This document shows positions 10,269 through 18,744 of a DNA stretch of 64,000 nucleotides, one piece after another. Made by a program: the position numbers and the translations under genes. The DNA is from Psychrobacter piscatorii (GTDB lineage Bacteria > Pseudomonadota > Gammaproteobacteria > Pseudomonadales > Moraxellaceae), in the NCBI RefSeq assembly GCF_904846415.1, contig NZ_CAJHAR010000009.1, positions 1 to 64,000 on the forward strand. The letters are read 5' to 3'. The notes under the pieces are model-generated. The model did not search any database and was not told the DNA's origin. It saw only the letters and a list, made by a program, of their open reading frames with translations. The stretch's first letter is position 1; every line of letters begins with the position of its first letter.

Positions 10269-10337
10269 ATGACAATCAGACCAAAACAGTCGGATTATCA
10301 ATGTTTAACGCCAACTTTGCTTTTATGGGGATTGTAA
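10269..10337 (+). CDS. Possible 22-residue small ORF with a strong ribosome-binding site
   Basis: AGGAGG at 10257-10262 is spaced six bases from an ATG that opens a 22-codon frame (MTIRPKQSDY...LLLWGL) ending in TAA. The ribosome-binding site is among the best in the window, but the frame is short, has no recognisable homologue and lies divergent to petA. It could be a small protein, a leader peptide or chance. Confidence 0.25.
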   Translation: MTIRPKQSDYQCLTPTLLLWGL

Positions 10338-10445
10338 ATGTCATGACCTTATAATTAATAAGGATTTTCAGCAATAGCGAATGATACTTGAAATTAAGGG
10401 AATGTTCACTAACTTTCACTATCTAACTGCTGTGTAAGTTTCTGT

Positions 10446-10483
10446 AAAACAAATATCACCACTCTATATAATAAAGTGGTGAT
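10446..10483 (-). terminator. Probable terminator of uup
   Basis: ATCACCACT at 10455-10463 pairs perfectly with AGTGGTGAT at 10475-10483. On the minus strand the stem is followed by ATTTGTTTT, which fits an intrinsic terminator 115 bases after the uup stop. The loop contains a TATAAT-like string, so a regulatory operator is an alternative. Confidence 0.5.
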
Positions 10484-10598
10484 GCTTTCAGAATAATTAA
10501 TAAAGCTTTATCAGACTATCAGAAACTTGTTTATCGAAATACGTAATGCAAGGTATATATGCGTTATTCCAATAAACTCAGCTAGAGTATTGCCAATA

Positions 10599-12542
10599 CT
10601 AGCCTTCAAGCTCGCTCCAACGCTCAAGCTTACTCATCATTTTATCTTCGATTGTTAATAACCGCTCACTTGCGGCTGTCGCTGCATCAAAGTCGGTATT
10701 AAACCAAGAGCCATCAGCCAATTTTTCTTGTAGCTGAGTTTGTTCGGTTTCGAGTGCGGCGATTTCTTTTGGTAAGTTATCCAATTCACGCTGCTCATTA
10801 TAGTTCAGCTTTTTGGCTGCTTTTTTAGGCTTGGTATCTGCGCCAGATTTGTTTGCTGCTTTTTTGCTGACCGCATTATTGGCAGGTGCTTTTGCAGCGC
10901 GTGCTGCCTCTTCGCGGGTTTTTTGCACCAAATACTCTTGGTAGCCACCAACATATTCGCTAACAGTGCCTTTGCCGTCTTCATCTTCGCCAAATACCCA
11001 AGTAGAGGTAACGACGTTATCCATGAATGATCGGTCATGACTGATCAGCAAAATCGTACCACCAAAGCTAGCGACTGACTCTTCTAATAGCTCAAGTGTC
11101 GCCATGTCCAAGTCGTTGGTTGGCTCATCGAGTACCAAAATATTGGCAGGTTTTAATAACTGCTTGGCCAGCAATACACGGTTACGCTCACCACCTGACA
11201 AAGCTTTGACAGGCGTACGTGCACGCTCTGGGGCAAATAAGAAGTCTTGCAAATAGCTCATGATATGTGTCTTGCGACCGCCAACTTCGACAAAGTCAGA
11301 ACCTTCTGAGACGTTTTGCGCGACGCTTGCTTCCAGATCTAACTGATCGCGCAACTGGTCAAAAAAGGCAATTTTTAGATTAGTGCCTAATTCAACATGG
11401 CCGGTCTTGGTGACTTCATCATCAGACATATCGAGTAGGGCTTTGATAAGGGTGGTTTTACCAGCACCGTTAGGGCCGACAATACCGATTTTGTCGCCAC
11501 GCATGATAGTGGTCGTAAAATTATCAACCAATACATTGCCATCGTATTCAAGATGCAAGTTTTTGACCTTACAGACAAGCTTGCCGCTTTTTTCGCCTTG
11601 ACCCATCGTGATGTTTACATTGCCCACTTGCTCACGGCGTTCGCTGCGCTCTTCACGCAATGCTTTTAGTTCACGGACGCGGCCTTCATTACGGGTACGG
11701 CGAGCTTTGATACCTTGGCGAATCCATACTTCTTCTTGCGCCAGTTTTTTATCAAAGTTGGCGTTGTTCTTTTCTTCAGCCTGTAATTGTAGCTCTTTTA
11801 GCTCTTGGTAGCGGGCGTAGCCACCTTCGCCTTGGGTCACGTCATAGCTGGTCAATTGACCACGATCAAGCTCGATGATACGAGTCGATAGCTTATTTAC
11901 GAATGCTCTATCATGAGTCACGAACAACAACGTCAGGCCTTGCCAATCCAGCAAAAAGCGCTCTAACCATTCGATACTTTCAACATCCAAATGGTTGGTT
12001 GGCTCATCTAGGAGTAGCACATCAGGCTTAGTAACTAGCGCACGAGCAAGTAACACGCGGCGTTTACGACCACCAGATAGGGATGATAAGTCATCTTCTG
12101 GATTAAGGCCCATGGTCGTAATCAGACGCATGGCATCACGTTCTAAGTCCCAACCATGTACCGCGTCGATATCATGCTGTAGGGTCGCCATATGCTCACA
12201 GGCATCCATATCACCATTGGCGCACATATCCACTTGCTTGTTATAGTTAATCAGCAAGTCAGCCGTGCGGCGACTACCACCCATGACGATATCTAAGATG
12301 CGACCACTGGTTTCAGGAACGTCTTGTTCTAGCATCGCCACACGCATGCTACTGTTGGTAATAATCTCGCCACTGTCAGGCTGCAATGAGCCATTGATCA
12401 GTTTAAACAAAGTGGATTTACCTTCGCCGTTGCGGCCAATCAAGCACACACGCTCGCCTGTATTGATAGAAAAATCAATACCATCAAGAACAGGCGCGAC
12501 GCCAAAGGCTAAGTGAATGTCTTTTAAATGAATCAGTGCCAT
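10599..12542 (-). CDS. uup: ABC-F family ATPase Uup
   Basis: This soluble ABC-F protein has two ATP-binding cassettes and no membrane domain. Walker A motifs are GRNGEGKS and GPNGAGKT. The signature motifs are LSGGRKRR and LSGGERNR, each followed by LLDEPTNHLD or VLDEPTNDLD. A roughly 65-residue C-terminal coiled coil (ELDNLPKEIAALETEQTQ...) distinguishes Uup from EttA and YheS. Uup acts on ribosomes or branched DNA and affects transposon excision precision in E. coli. The frame extends to 12620, but family alignment from memory starts at MALIHLKD, so I chose 12542 (647 residues). Confidence 0.88.
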   Translation of the reverse strand: MALIHLKDIHLAFGVAPVLDGIDFSINTGERVCLIGRNGEGKSTLFKLINGSLQPDSGEIITNSSMRVAMLEQDVPETSGRILDIVMGGSRRTADLLINYNKQVDMCANGDMDACEHMATLQHDIDAVHGWDLERDAMRLITTMGLNPEDDLSSLSGGRKRRVLLARALVTKPDVLLLDEPTNHLDVESIEWLERFLLDWQGLTLLFVTHDRAFVNKLSTRIIELDRGQLTSYDVTQGEGGYARYQELKELQLQAEEKNNANFDKKLAQEEVWIRQGIKARRTRNEGRVRELKALREERSERREQVGNVNITMGQGEKSGKLVCKVKNLHLEYDGNVLVDNFTTTIMRGDKIGIVGPNGAGKTTLIKALLDMSDDEVTKTGHVELGTNLKIAFFDQLRDQLDLEASVAQNVSEGSDFVEVGGRKTHIMSYLQDFLFAPERARTPVKALSGGERNRVLLAKQLLKPANILVLDEPTNDLDMATLELLEESVASFGGTILLISHDRSFMDNVVTSTWVFGEDEDGKGTVSEYVGGYQEYLVQKTREEAARAAKAPANNAVSKKAANKSGADTKPKKAAKKLNYNEQRELDNLPKEIAALETEQTQLQEKLADGSWFNTDFDAATAASERLLTIEDKMMSKLERWSELEG

Positions 12543-12782
12543 AGAGTATCTTAAGCTTATATAATAGTGAGGTAGGGGTTGTTGCAAAATTGCCTGCAGT
12601 ATAACATGCCACCGCATCACTGTAGTGGGAGTAAATAGTTTTATCAGTACTATTTATTGCTTTTACTAATGGATGCTATTTAACGACTATTATTATAGAT
12701 TTATCTCTAATCTACAGTACTCCTTGAACCCCTTAATAATCCATTCTTTCACTTTAATACTTACTATGATCTAGAGAAAAAT

Positions 12783-13040
12783 ATGAACCAATCTAAAACT
12801 ATAACCGATACTTCTACAGTGCAAGATGATCTGCAAGCCCAAGTAATCGATTTGCAAATGAGCCTCGCGCACCTTGAAGTTACCGTCGAACGACTGGATG
12901 ACGTAATCACGCGACAAGACAAGGATATTCATACGCTGCAACGTCAACTACAGCTGATTTATAAACAGATTGAGGGTCAAGATACGGAAAGTGGCATTGC
13001 ACCATTCGATGTAATGGCGGATAGACCACCACATTATTAA
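12783..13040 (+). CDS. slyX: SlyX family protein
   Basis: This small soluble coiled-coil protein of the SlyX family has no established biochemical function. Residues 16-65 form continuous heptads (LQAQVIDLQMSLAHLEVTVERLDDV), and the protein ends in the family's short Pro-rich tail, here DRPPHY. The 85 residues are slightly longer than E. coli SlyX. It is divergent from uup, with 240 bases between the two starts. Confidence 0.85.
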   Translation: MNQSKTITDTSTVQDDLQAQVIDLQMSLAHLEVTVERLDDVITRQDKDIHTLQRQLQLIYKQIEGQDTESGIAPFDVMADRPPHY

Positions 13041-13154
13041 AAAATAACAGCAAGTAAGATAATTAGTAGTGAATGATCGCAATATGTGTATTTTTAAATG
13101 AAGATACCTTTTGGTGACTTAGTAGTCATAATATGGAAATAATGTATTTTGGCA

Positions 13155-13172
13155 GTTGTTTTAGTGTTAAAA
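13155..13172 (+). promoter_or_regulatory. 18-bp motif shared with the second FadL paralogue (copy 1)
   Basis: GTTGTTTTAGTGTTAAAA lies 91 bases before the first FadL-type gene. The same motif with one change lies upstream of the second gene at 14738-14755. The surrounding sequence is not otherwise similar, which suggests a shared promoter or operator element. Confidence 0.45.
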
Positions 13173-13263
13173 ATTCTTTACTATCTCCCACCTCGGATGC
13201 TGATTACCTATTAATTAATACTTGGTAAAACAGTAAAACAATGCGGATGTTTGGAGATATAAA

Positions 13264-14493
13264 ATGCGCCACACCTTTCATTTAAAAACTCTTGCAGTAG
13301 CTGTTGCTACTCTTTCTGTTGCTAGCGTCGCTAGTGCTGCTGGCCTTGATCGCTCAGGTCAAGATATCACCGCATTCCTACAAGATGGCACTTATGCCGA
13401 AGCTGTCTATACCTATATCGATGCGGACGTGACGGGTGAAGATACTTCAGGTAATAAGATTGATGATATCGCAGAATCTTATGACTTTTTTCGTTATGGC
13501 GTAAAAACAGACATTAACGACACGTTTAGTGTTGGCGTTTTATATGACGAGCCTTTTGGCGCAGCCGCTGACTATAGTGGTGACAATAATTTTGTGGATC
13601 AGAATCCTCTTTCACCTAGAAATGATGAAGGTACGAATGTAGAAGTACGTACTGAAAGTATCACAGGGATTATTGGTGCAAAGTTTGGCGAAAATAAAAA
13701 CTTTCAAGTATACGGCGGTCCAGTGGCCCAACGTGTACAAGCTGATGTAAAGTTACGTGGTACCGCTTATAGTGCTGCTAACGGCTATACGACACATATT
13801 AGCCCAGATCAAGATTACGGTTACATTGCAGGCGTAGCTTATAGTAAGCCTGAAATCGCGTTGAAAGCTGCCTTGACATATCGCTCAGAAATTGAACACA
13901 ACGCACAATCATCTGAAATCTATCCTATTGTAGGTACTGGCGCTATACCAGCTCCCATCGAATCTGCATTAGGTCTTTCAGCACAGAGAAATGATAGTAT
14001 TGAAATCACTACGCCTAAATCAGTTAACTTTGATTTTCAAACTGGTATCAACCCTACAACCCTAGCAACTGCCAAAGTACGCTGGGTACCATGGAGTGAT
14101 TTTGCTATCGTACCATCACTATATAATGATGTTAGCAAGGTTTCGACTCGGGATGATAAGGGATTAGCGTTAGTTAGCTATGATGACGACCAATGGCAAG
14201 TAGAGCTAGGGTTGGCCAAGCGTGTCGCGCCAGCACTTGCTGTCAGTGGTACTGTTGGTTGGGACAGTGGTGCAGGCAACCCTGTCACTTCGTTAGGTCC
14301 TATCGAAGGCTATTATAGCGCTGGTATTGGTGCGAAATATAATGTGACCGAAAACTGGGCAGTGTCTGCTGGTGGTAAATATTTATGGTTCGGTGATGCT
14401 GAAGGCCAAATCCCAACTAAGACGATTGTTAGTGACTTCGAAAATAACGATGGCTTCGTACTAGGTGTAAAGCTATCTTACCAAGCTCAGTAA
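13264..14493 (+). CDS. FadL/OmpP1 family outer-membrane transporter, paralogue 1
   Basis: This is an outer-membrane beta-barrel of the FadL/OMPP1/TodX family, which admits long-chain fatty acids and other hydrophobic compounds. A signal peptide of about 25 residues ends at ASA-AGLDRSGQD. The family features are the early DITAFLQDGTYAE hatch region, repeated Tyr/Asp-rich barrel strands, NFDFQTGINPTTLATAKVRW in the second half, and a C-terminal strand with an aromatic residue (KLSYQAQ). It has 409 residues and a GGAGATATAAA ribosome site. The next gene is a close paralogue. Confidence 0.88.
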   Translation: MRHTFHLKTLAVAVATLSVASVASAAGLDRSGQDITAFLQDGTYAEAVYTYIDADVTGEDTSGNKIDDIAESYDFFRYGVKTDINDTFSVGVLYDEPFGAAADYSGDNNFVDQNPLSPRNDEGTNVEVRTESITGIIGAKFGENKNFQVYGGPVAQRVQADVKLRGTAYSAANGYTTHISPDQDYGYIAGVAYSKPEIALKAALTYRSEIEHNAQSSEIYPIVGTGAIPAPIESALGLSAQRNDSIEITTPKSVNFDFQTGINPTTLATAKVRWVPWSDFAIVPSLYNDVSKVSTRDDKGLALVSYDDDQWQVELGLAKRVAPALAVSGTVGWDSGAGNPVTSLGPIEGYYSAGIGAKYNVTENWAVSAGGKYLWFGDAEGQIPTKTIVSDFENNDGFVLGVKLSYQAQ

Positions 14494-14533
14494 ATCACAA
14501 AACAATTATGTGACGCTATTTGTCATTAATATT

Positions 14534-14565
14534 AAAAAGCGATCCTTTAAGGGTCGCTTTTTTTT
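14534..14565 (+). terminator. Terminator after the first FadL paralogue
   Basis: AAAAAGCGATCC-TTTAA-GGGTCGCTTTTTTT forms a strong hairpin with a T-run 40 bases after the stop codon, so the two paralogues are probably separate transcripts. Confidence 0.85.
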
Positions 14566-14737
14566 ATGATGTATTTCTAAAAATTATATTTAGTAGAACA
14601 TAAGTGAAAAAATATTTACTTTCTAACTATAAGCACCACTGTAAAAACCACACTAAAGATAAAAAGTAAACCAAAGTGTTTTATTTATATCTTATATGTA
14701 CTGTTCAGTCATAATTAAGAAATAAAGCACTTTAAAT

Positions 14738-14755
14738 GTTGTTTTAGTGTCAAAA
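14738..14755 (+). promoter_or_regulatory. 18-bp motif shared with the first FadL paralogue (copy 2)
   Basis: GTTGTTTTAGTGTCAAAA matches copy 1 at 17 of 18 bases and lies 113 bases before the second gene. Confidence 0.45.
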
Positions 14756-14868
14756 AGGCATTAGTATTCAACTTAGGACACGACTTTGATAACTTCAATG
14801 TTAAGCGCAGCAATATTATTCATTGATTATTAAAGTAATATTACAACAAGGACCGTTGGAGATATATA

Positions 14869-16305
14869 ATGCGCACTACCTTTCACTTGAAAACCCTTGC
14901 AGTAGCAATTGCTACTCTCTCTGTTGCTAGCATGACTAATGCTGCTGGTCTTGATCGCTCAGGTCAGGATGTCACGGCCTTTTTCCAAGATGGCACATAT
15001 GCAGAAGCCGTTTATACCTATATCGACGCTGATGTCAGTGGCTATGATAGTGCTAATGATGTTCCGACTAATAATACCTATGTACGTGGCGAAAAAACAG
15101 GTGATATTGCTGAGTCTTATGACTTTTTCCGCTATGGCGTAAAAGCTGATATTAACGATACCTTTAGTGTCGGTATTTTATACGATGAGCCTTTTGGTGC
15201 TTCTGCTGAATATACTGGCGATAGTAATTTTGTAGCACAAAATGATCGCGATGCTACGATTACTGCTATTTCTGGAGGGGCAATTGGTCCAAACTCACCA
15301 CTTGGTGTCAATAGCTTTGCGCAAGCACAAGGCACAGTTAATGCTCTTCAGGGCATACTTGCAAACGGTGGTACATTAACACCGCAACAACAAGGTGCTC
15401 TAACAGCGCTAGCACCAGCAGTTGCAATTACACAAGCAGAGTTTGATACTGCTGGTGACAATACTAAAGTTGAAGTGCGCAGTGAAAGCGTAACTGCTCT
15501 TCTAGGTATGAAGTTTGGTCAGAATAAAAACTTTCAAGTTTACGGCGGTCCAGTAGCTCAGCGTATTCAAGCTGATACAGCATTGCGTGGTACAGCATAT
15601 GGACCTGCTACAGGTTATACCTCGCATATGGGTCCTGATACGGATTATGGTTATATCGCCGGTATTGCCTATAGTAAGCCTGAAATTGCGCTTAAGGCTG
15701 CACTAACATATCGCTCTGAGATTGACCATGATGCAAAAACATTCGAGTCGTATCCTGCCGCACCAATTCTGAGTGCTGGTGCTCTACCAGCGAATCAAAG
15801 TGGTACTATTGAAGTTACTACCCCTAAATCTGTCAATTTTGATTTCCAAACGGGTATCAATCCGACAACTCTAGCAACGGCAAAAGTACGTTGGGTGCCT
15901 TGGAGTGATTTCGTACTGACGCCACCATTATATAACGCAGTCAGTAAGAGCAGTGGTCGCTATGGTGACGACGGATTAAATTTGGTTGAATATGATGATG
16001 ACCAATGGCAAGTAGAGCTAGGTCTGGCTAAGCGTGTTGCACCAGCACTGGCGATCAGCGGTACGGTTGGTTGGGATAGTGGTGCGGGTGATCCAACAAC
16101 GTCATTAGGCCCAGTCGAAGGCTACTACAGTGTTGGTCTTGGTGCTAAGTACAACGTTACGGAAAACTGGGCTGTGTCAGCTGGTGGTAAATACCTATGG
16201 TTCGGTGATGCTAAAGGTCAACTGCCAACAGGCAAACTTGTTGGCGATTTCCAAGATAACGATGGTTACATCGCTGGTTTGAAACTTTCTTATCAAGCGA
16301 AATAG
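14869..16305 (+). CDS. FadL/OmpP1 family outer-membrane transporter, paralogue 2
   Basis: This outer-membrane barrel of the FadL/OMPP1 family is closely related to the preceding gene along its whole length: same signal peptide, hatch, NPTTLATAKVRWVPWSDF block and C-terminal strand (KLSYQAK). It is 478 residues long. The difference is chiefly an Ala/Gly/Gln-rich insertion of about 60 residues near residue 125-190 (around NALQGILANGG and TPQQQGALTALAP), which falls in an extracellular loop. Such Gln/Ala-rich loops occur in other FadL proteins, so paralogue 1 may be the shortened form. It starts after TTGGAGATATATA. Confidence 0.88.
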   Translation: MRTTFHLKTLAVAIATLSVASMTNAAGLDRSGQDVTAFFQDGTYAEAVYTYIDADVSGYDSANDVPTNNTYVRGEKTGDIAESYDFFRYGVKADINDTFSVGILYDEPFGASAEYTGDSNFVAQNDRDATITAISGGAIGPNSPLGVNSFAQAQGTVNALQGILANGGTLTPQQQGALTALAPAVAITQAEFDTAGDNTKVEVRSESVTALLGMKFGQNKNFQVYGGPVAQRIQADTALRGTAYGPATGYTSHMGPDTDYGYIAGIAYSKPEIALKAALTYRSEIDHDAKTFESYPAAPILSAGALPANQSGTIEVTTPKSVNFDFQTGINPTTLATAKVRWVPWSDFVLTPPLYNAVSKSSGRYGDDGLNLVEYDDDQWQVELGLAKRVAPALAISGTVGWDSGAGDPTTSLGPVEGYYSVGLGAKYNVTENWAVSAGGKYLWFGDAKGQLPTGKLVGDFQDNDGYIAGLKLSYQAK

Positions 16306-16330
16306 TATTCTTATACAACTGTTAGATAAT

Positions 16331-16364
16331 AAAAAAGCGACCTGTCATAGGTCGCTTTTTTATT
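16331..16364 (+). terminator. Terminator after the second FadL paralogue
   Basis: AAAAAAGCGACC-TGTCATA-GGTCGCTTTTTT forms a hairpin with T-runs 26 bases after the stop codon. Confidence 0.85.
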
Positions 16365-16740
16365 ATCCAATATTTTGAATCAAATCAAAACTCTTAGATA
16401 TAAATGGATACTTAGAGTGTTTTATAGAGAGTAAATCAACAACTAATAGCTATAACTTATTTACTACTTCTACGTTGTTGTACGTGTGATAGCCATCTTC
16501 AAGTTTATCAAATGGCAAACAATGTATCCATTGTCGCTACCTATATGATAGTTAGCTATCCATATAAGTAGGGTTCGTGTTTAGATAGGTGCATTTAGCA
16601 ATAGTACATAGCTATTCTATTAAGAGTAAATACTCATAATAGAAAGTTAGAGCAGCCTTCCTACTTACAATAGGAGCTACTTAGATCATAATTAATAGCT
16701 ACCAATAAAAAACCTCGCCATTAGTGGCGAGGTTTTTTTA
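16365..16740 (+). other. Gene-free stretch with clustered hairpins; candidate structured RNA
   Basis: No open frame of note is present. Between the terminator of the second FadL gene and that of putP lie two strong inverted repeats: 16537-16571 (stem of about 14 pairs around a TTAG loop) and 16615-16644 (13-base arms with one mismatch, loop AAAT). A third hairpin, the terminator at 16706-16740, follows. Consecutive hairpins ending in an intrinsic terminator fit a plus-strand small RNA. I could not identify a clear promoter. Confidence 0.3.
16706..16740. terminator. Bidirectional terminator downstream of putP
   Basis: AAACCTCGCCA-TTAG-TGGCGAGGTTT is flanked by T-runs on both strands. It lies 30 bases past the putP stop on the minus strand. 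Confidence 0.88.
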
Positions 16741-16769
16741 TAGTAATAAGGTAAAGTTACTGTATAAAC

Positions 16770-18269
16770 TTATTTGTTTAAATTCAATTCCATCTCTCTG
16801 TACTTAGCAGATACCGTTTCTCTTGGGCCACCAGTCATGATACTTACTGCAAAGATAGCGATAGTACTTAAGATAAAACCTGGAACGATAGCAAACAACC
16901 AGCTGTTAAGTGCCATACCATTCATCTGGAATGGACCATAAATCCATAAGATCACAGTCAATGCGCCAACAACCATGCCAGCTACAGCACCATTACGGTT
17001 CATGCCGCGCCATGTAAGACTGAAGATAACCAACGGTCCAAATGCTGCACCGAATCCTGCCCAAGCATTAGAAACTAAGTCTAAGACTGAGCTGTCTGGA
17101 TTAGAGGCTAGCATGATAGAGGCGAGAGCAACGGCCACAACCGAAATACGTCCCACTAATACTTGACGAGCTTCTGGTGCATCTTTATCAAAGAACAGTT
17201 TGTAAACGTCTTTGGTTAGTGAGCTTGATACTACCAATAGCTGCGATGAGATAGTACTCATGATGGCTGCTAAAATCGCTGCTAATAGGAAACCTGAAAC
17301 CAACGGGTGGAATAGGAACTGAGTGAATACCAAGAAGATAGTCTCAGGATCGTCTAACGTCATAGCCGTCTTTTGTACATAAGCACGACCAGCAAAACCA
17401 GTCATTAGCGCACCGATAAGACTGACAATCATCCAGCTCATACCGATATTACGTGCAGTAGGCACATCTCGTACTGAGCGGATTGCCATAAAACGTACAA
17501 TAATATGCGGCTGACCAAAATATCCTAAACCCCATGCCATAAGTGAAATGATACCGATGACACTCATACCGCTAGTAATATTTAGTAGGCTTGGATCAAT
17601 GTTTCTAACGGCTTCAGTCGTGGCTGAAACACCGCCAAGATCCGTAAAGGCAACGACAGGTACAATGACCATCGCAAATAGCATGATGATACCCTGAACA
17701 AAATCAGTCATCGATACTGCTAAGAAACCACCGAATAGCGTGTAACCGACAACGACGCCAGCAGTCACCCAAAGCCCTGTGGTGTAAGATAGATTAAGTG
17801 AGCTTTCAAAAAGCTTACCACCGCCTACGAGACTTGCTGCTGTGTAAACAGTAAAGAATAAAATGATAACCAAAGCAGAGATTACACGCAGCATATGCGA
17901 TTTATCTTCGAAGCGATTGGCAAAATAGTCAGGTAAAGTAATAGCATTATCAGCGACTTCAGTATAAACACGAAGACGCGGTGCTACGATGATATAGTTT
18001 AAGAAGGCACCAAGGGTCAAACCAAGTGCGATCCAAATACTCACCACACCATCTGCATACATATAGCCTGGTAGTCCGAGTAGCAACCAACCTGACATGT
18101 CCGATGCGCCTGCTGAAAGTGCAGTAACTGCTGGACCTAGATTACGTCCTCCTAAAAGATAACCCTCGGTATCATTGGCTTGCTTAAAATAAGCGTAAAC
18201 ACCAATTCCAATCATCACTAAAAAATAGGCGCCAAGTGATATAAGCACGCCACTAGAAACTCCGTTCAT
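16770..18269 (-). CDS. putP: Sodium/proline symporter
   Basis: PutP is a 13-helix inner-membrane transporter of the sodium:solute symporter family that couples proline uptake to Na+. The family motifs are visible: DTEGYLLGGRNLGPAVTALSAGASDMSGWLLLGLPG near the N terminus, with residues that contribute to the Na+ and proline sites, and the GYFGQPHI segment before helix 8. The late AAIMSTISSQLLVVSSSLTKD motif is also typical. The 499 residues match E. coli PutP. The start has an AAGGATAA site. No putA gene lies in the window. Confidence 0.93.
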   Translation of the reverse strand: MNGVSSGVLISLGAYFLVMIGIGVYAYFKQANDTEGYLLGGRNLGPAVTALSAGASDMSGWLLLGLPGYMYADGVVSIWIALGLTLGAFLNYIIVAPRLRVYTEVADNAITLPDYFANRFEDKSHMLRVISALVIILFFTVYTAASLVGGGKLFESSLNLSYTTGLWVTAGVVVGYTLFGGFLAVSMTDFVQGIIMLFAMVIVPVVAFTDLGGVSATTEAVRNIDPSLLNITSGMSVIGIISLMAWGLGYFGQPHIIVRFMAIRSVRDVPTARNIGMSWMIVSLIGALMTGFAGRAYVQKTAMTLDDPETIFLVFTQFLFHPLVSGFLLAAILAAIMSTISSQLLVVSSSLTKDVYKLFFDKDAPEARQVLVGRISVVAVALASIMLASNPDSSVLDLVSNAWAGFGAAFGPLVIFSLTWRGMNRNGAVAGMVVGALTVILWIYGPFQMNGMALNSWLFAIVPGFILSTIAIFAVSIMTGGPRETVSAKYREMELNLNK

Positions 18270-18744
18270 ATAAGTTATCCTTAACCAACATCGTTGGCTT
18301 TAATTATTTTTTAACTATAAAAGTTCTGTCCTACAAGACGATGCCTCAAACAAAATGTCTCAAACAATATTTAAAGACAAAAAAAGCCATTAATTAAGAC
18401 ATAATGGCTTTTTTCAGTATCTTTTGTAGTTTTATATGATTGATGTCGTTATATGGCTAGCACTCATATAGAGATAGAGAACAATGGGAACCTCGCATTC
18501 CATTTATATACTGTTGTTGCTCGCATCTGCTATTTATATATGAGTATTAGCAACCTACATAACCAATCAGTGAAACCATTAAACCTACTGTTAACCATGA
18601 TATCTTACTAGAAGTATTCAATATATGACTATCAGTGTCCTTGTGGTAAATTTTTGTTATTAAAACAACGTCAAGCATATTATAACGTATGAGAGTCACA
18701 AATGCGAATAGCTTAAATACTTAAATTGTTATATTAGGATGTTT
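18270..18744 (-). other. putP upstream region with structured leader and internal terminator
   Basis: These 475 bases have no gene. A minus-strand TATAAT (within 18678-18683) could start a transcript that passes a long imperfect inverted repeat (18456-18477 with 18530-18551, 18 of 22 identical) and then meets a strong hairpin with T-runs at 18381-18414, still about 110 bases before putP. The layout fits a transcription attenuator, a small RNA, or simply the 3' end of the upstream LysR transcript. Confidence 0.35.
18378..18416. terminator. Strong hairpin terminator upstream of putP
   Basis: AAAAAGCCATTA pairs with TAATGGCTTTTTT. Read on the minus strand it is followed by at least seven T residues. 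It may end the LysR transcript or a leader RNA of putP. Confidence 0.75.

Larger units (their letters stand above)
10077..10598. other. Gene-poor stretch between petA and uup
   Basis: These 522 bases must hold the promoter of petABC (minus strand) and the end of the uup transcript. I see the hairpin at 10446-10483 and one very short plus-strand frame with a strong ribosome-binding site at 10269, described separately. I found no convincing -35/-10 pair for petA. Confidence 0.5.
14494..14868. other. Intergenic region between the two FadL paralogues
   Basis: This 375-base gap holds the terminator of the first paralogue and the shared 18-bp motif of the second. I see no other gene. Confidence 0.6.
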
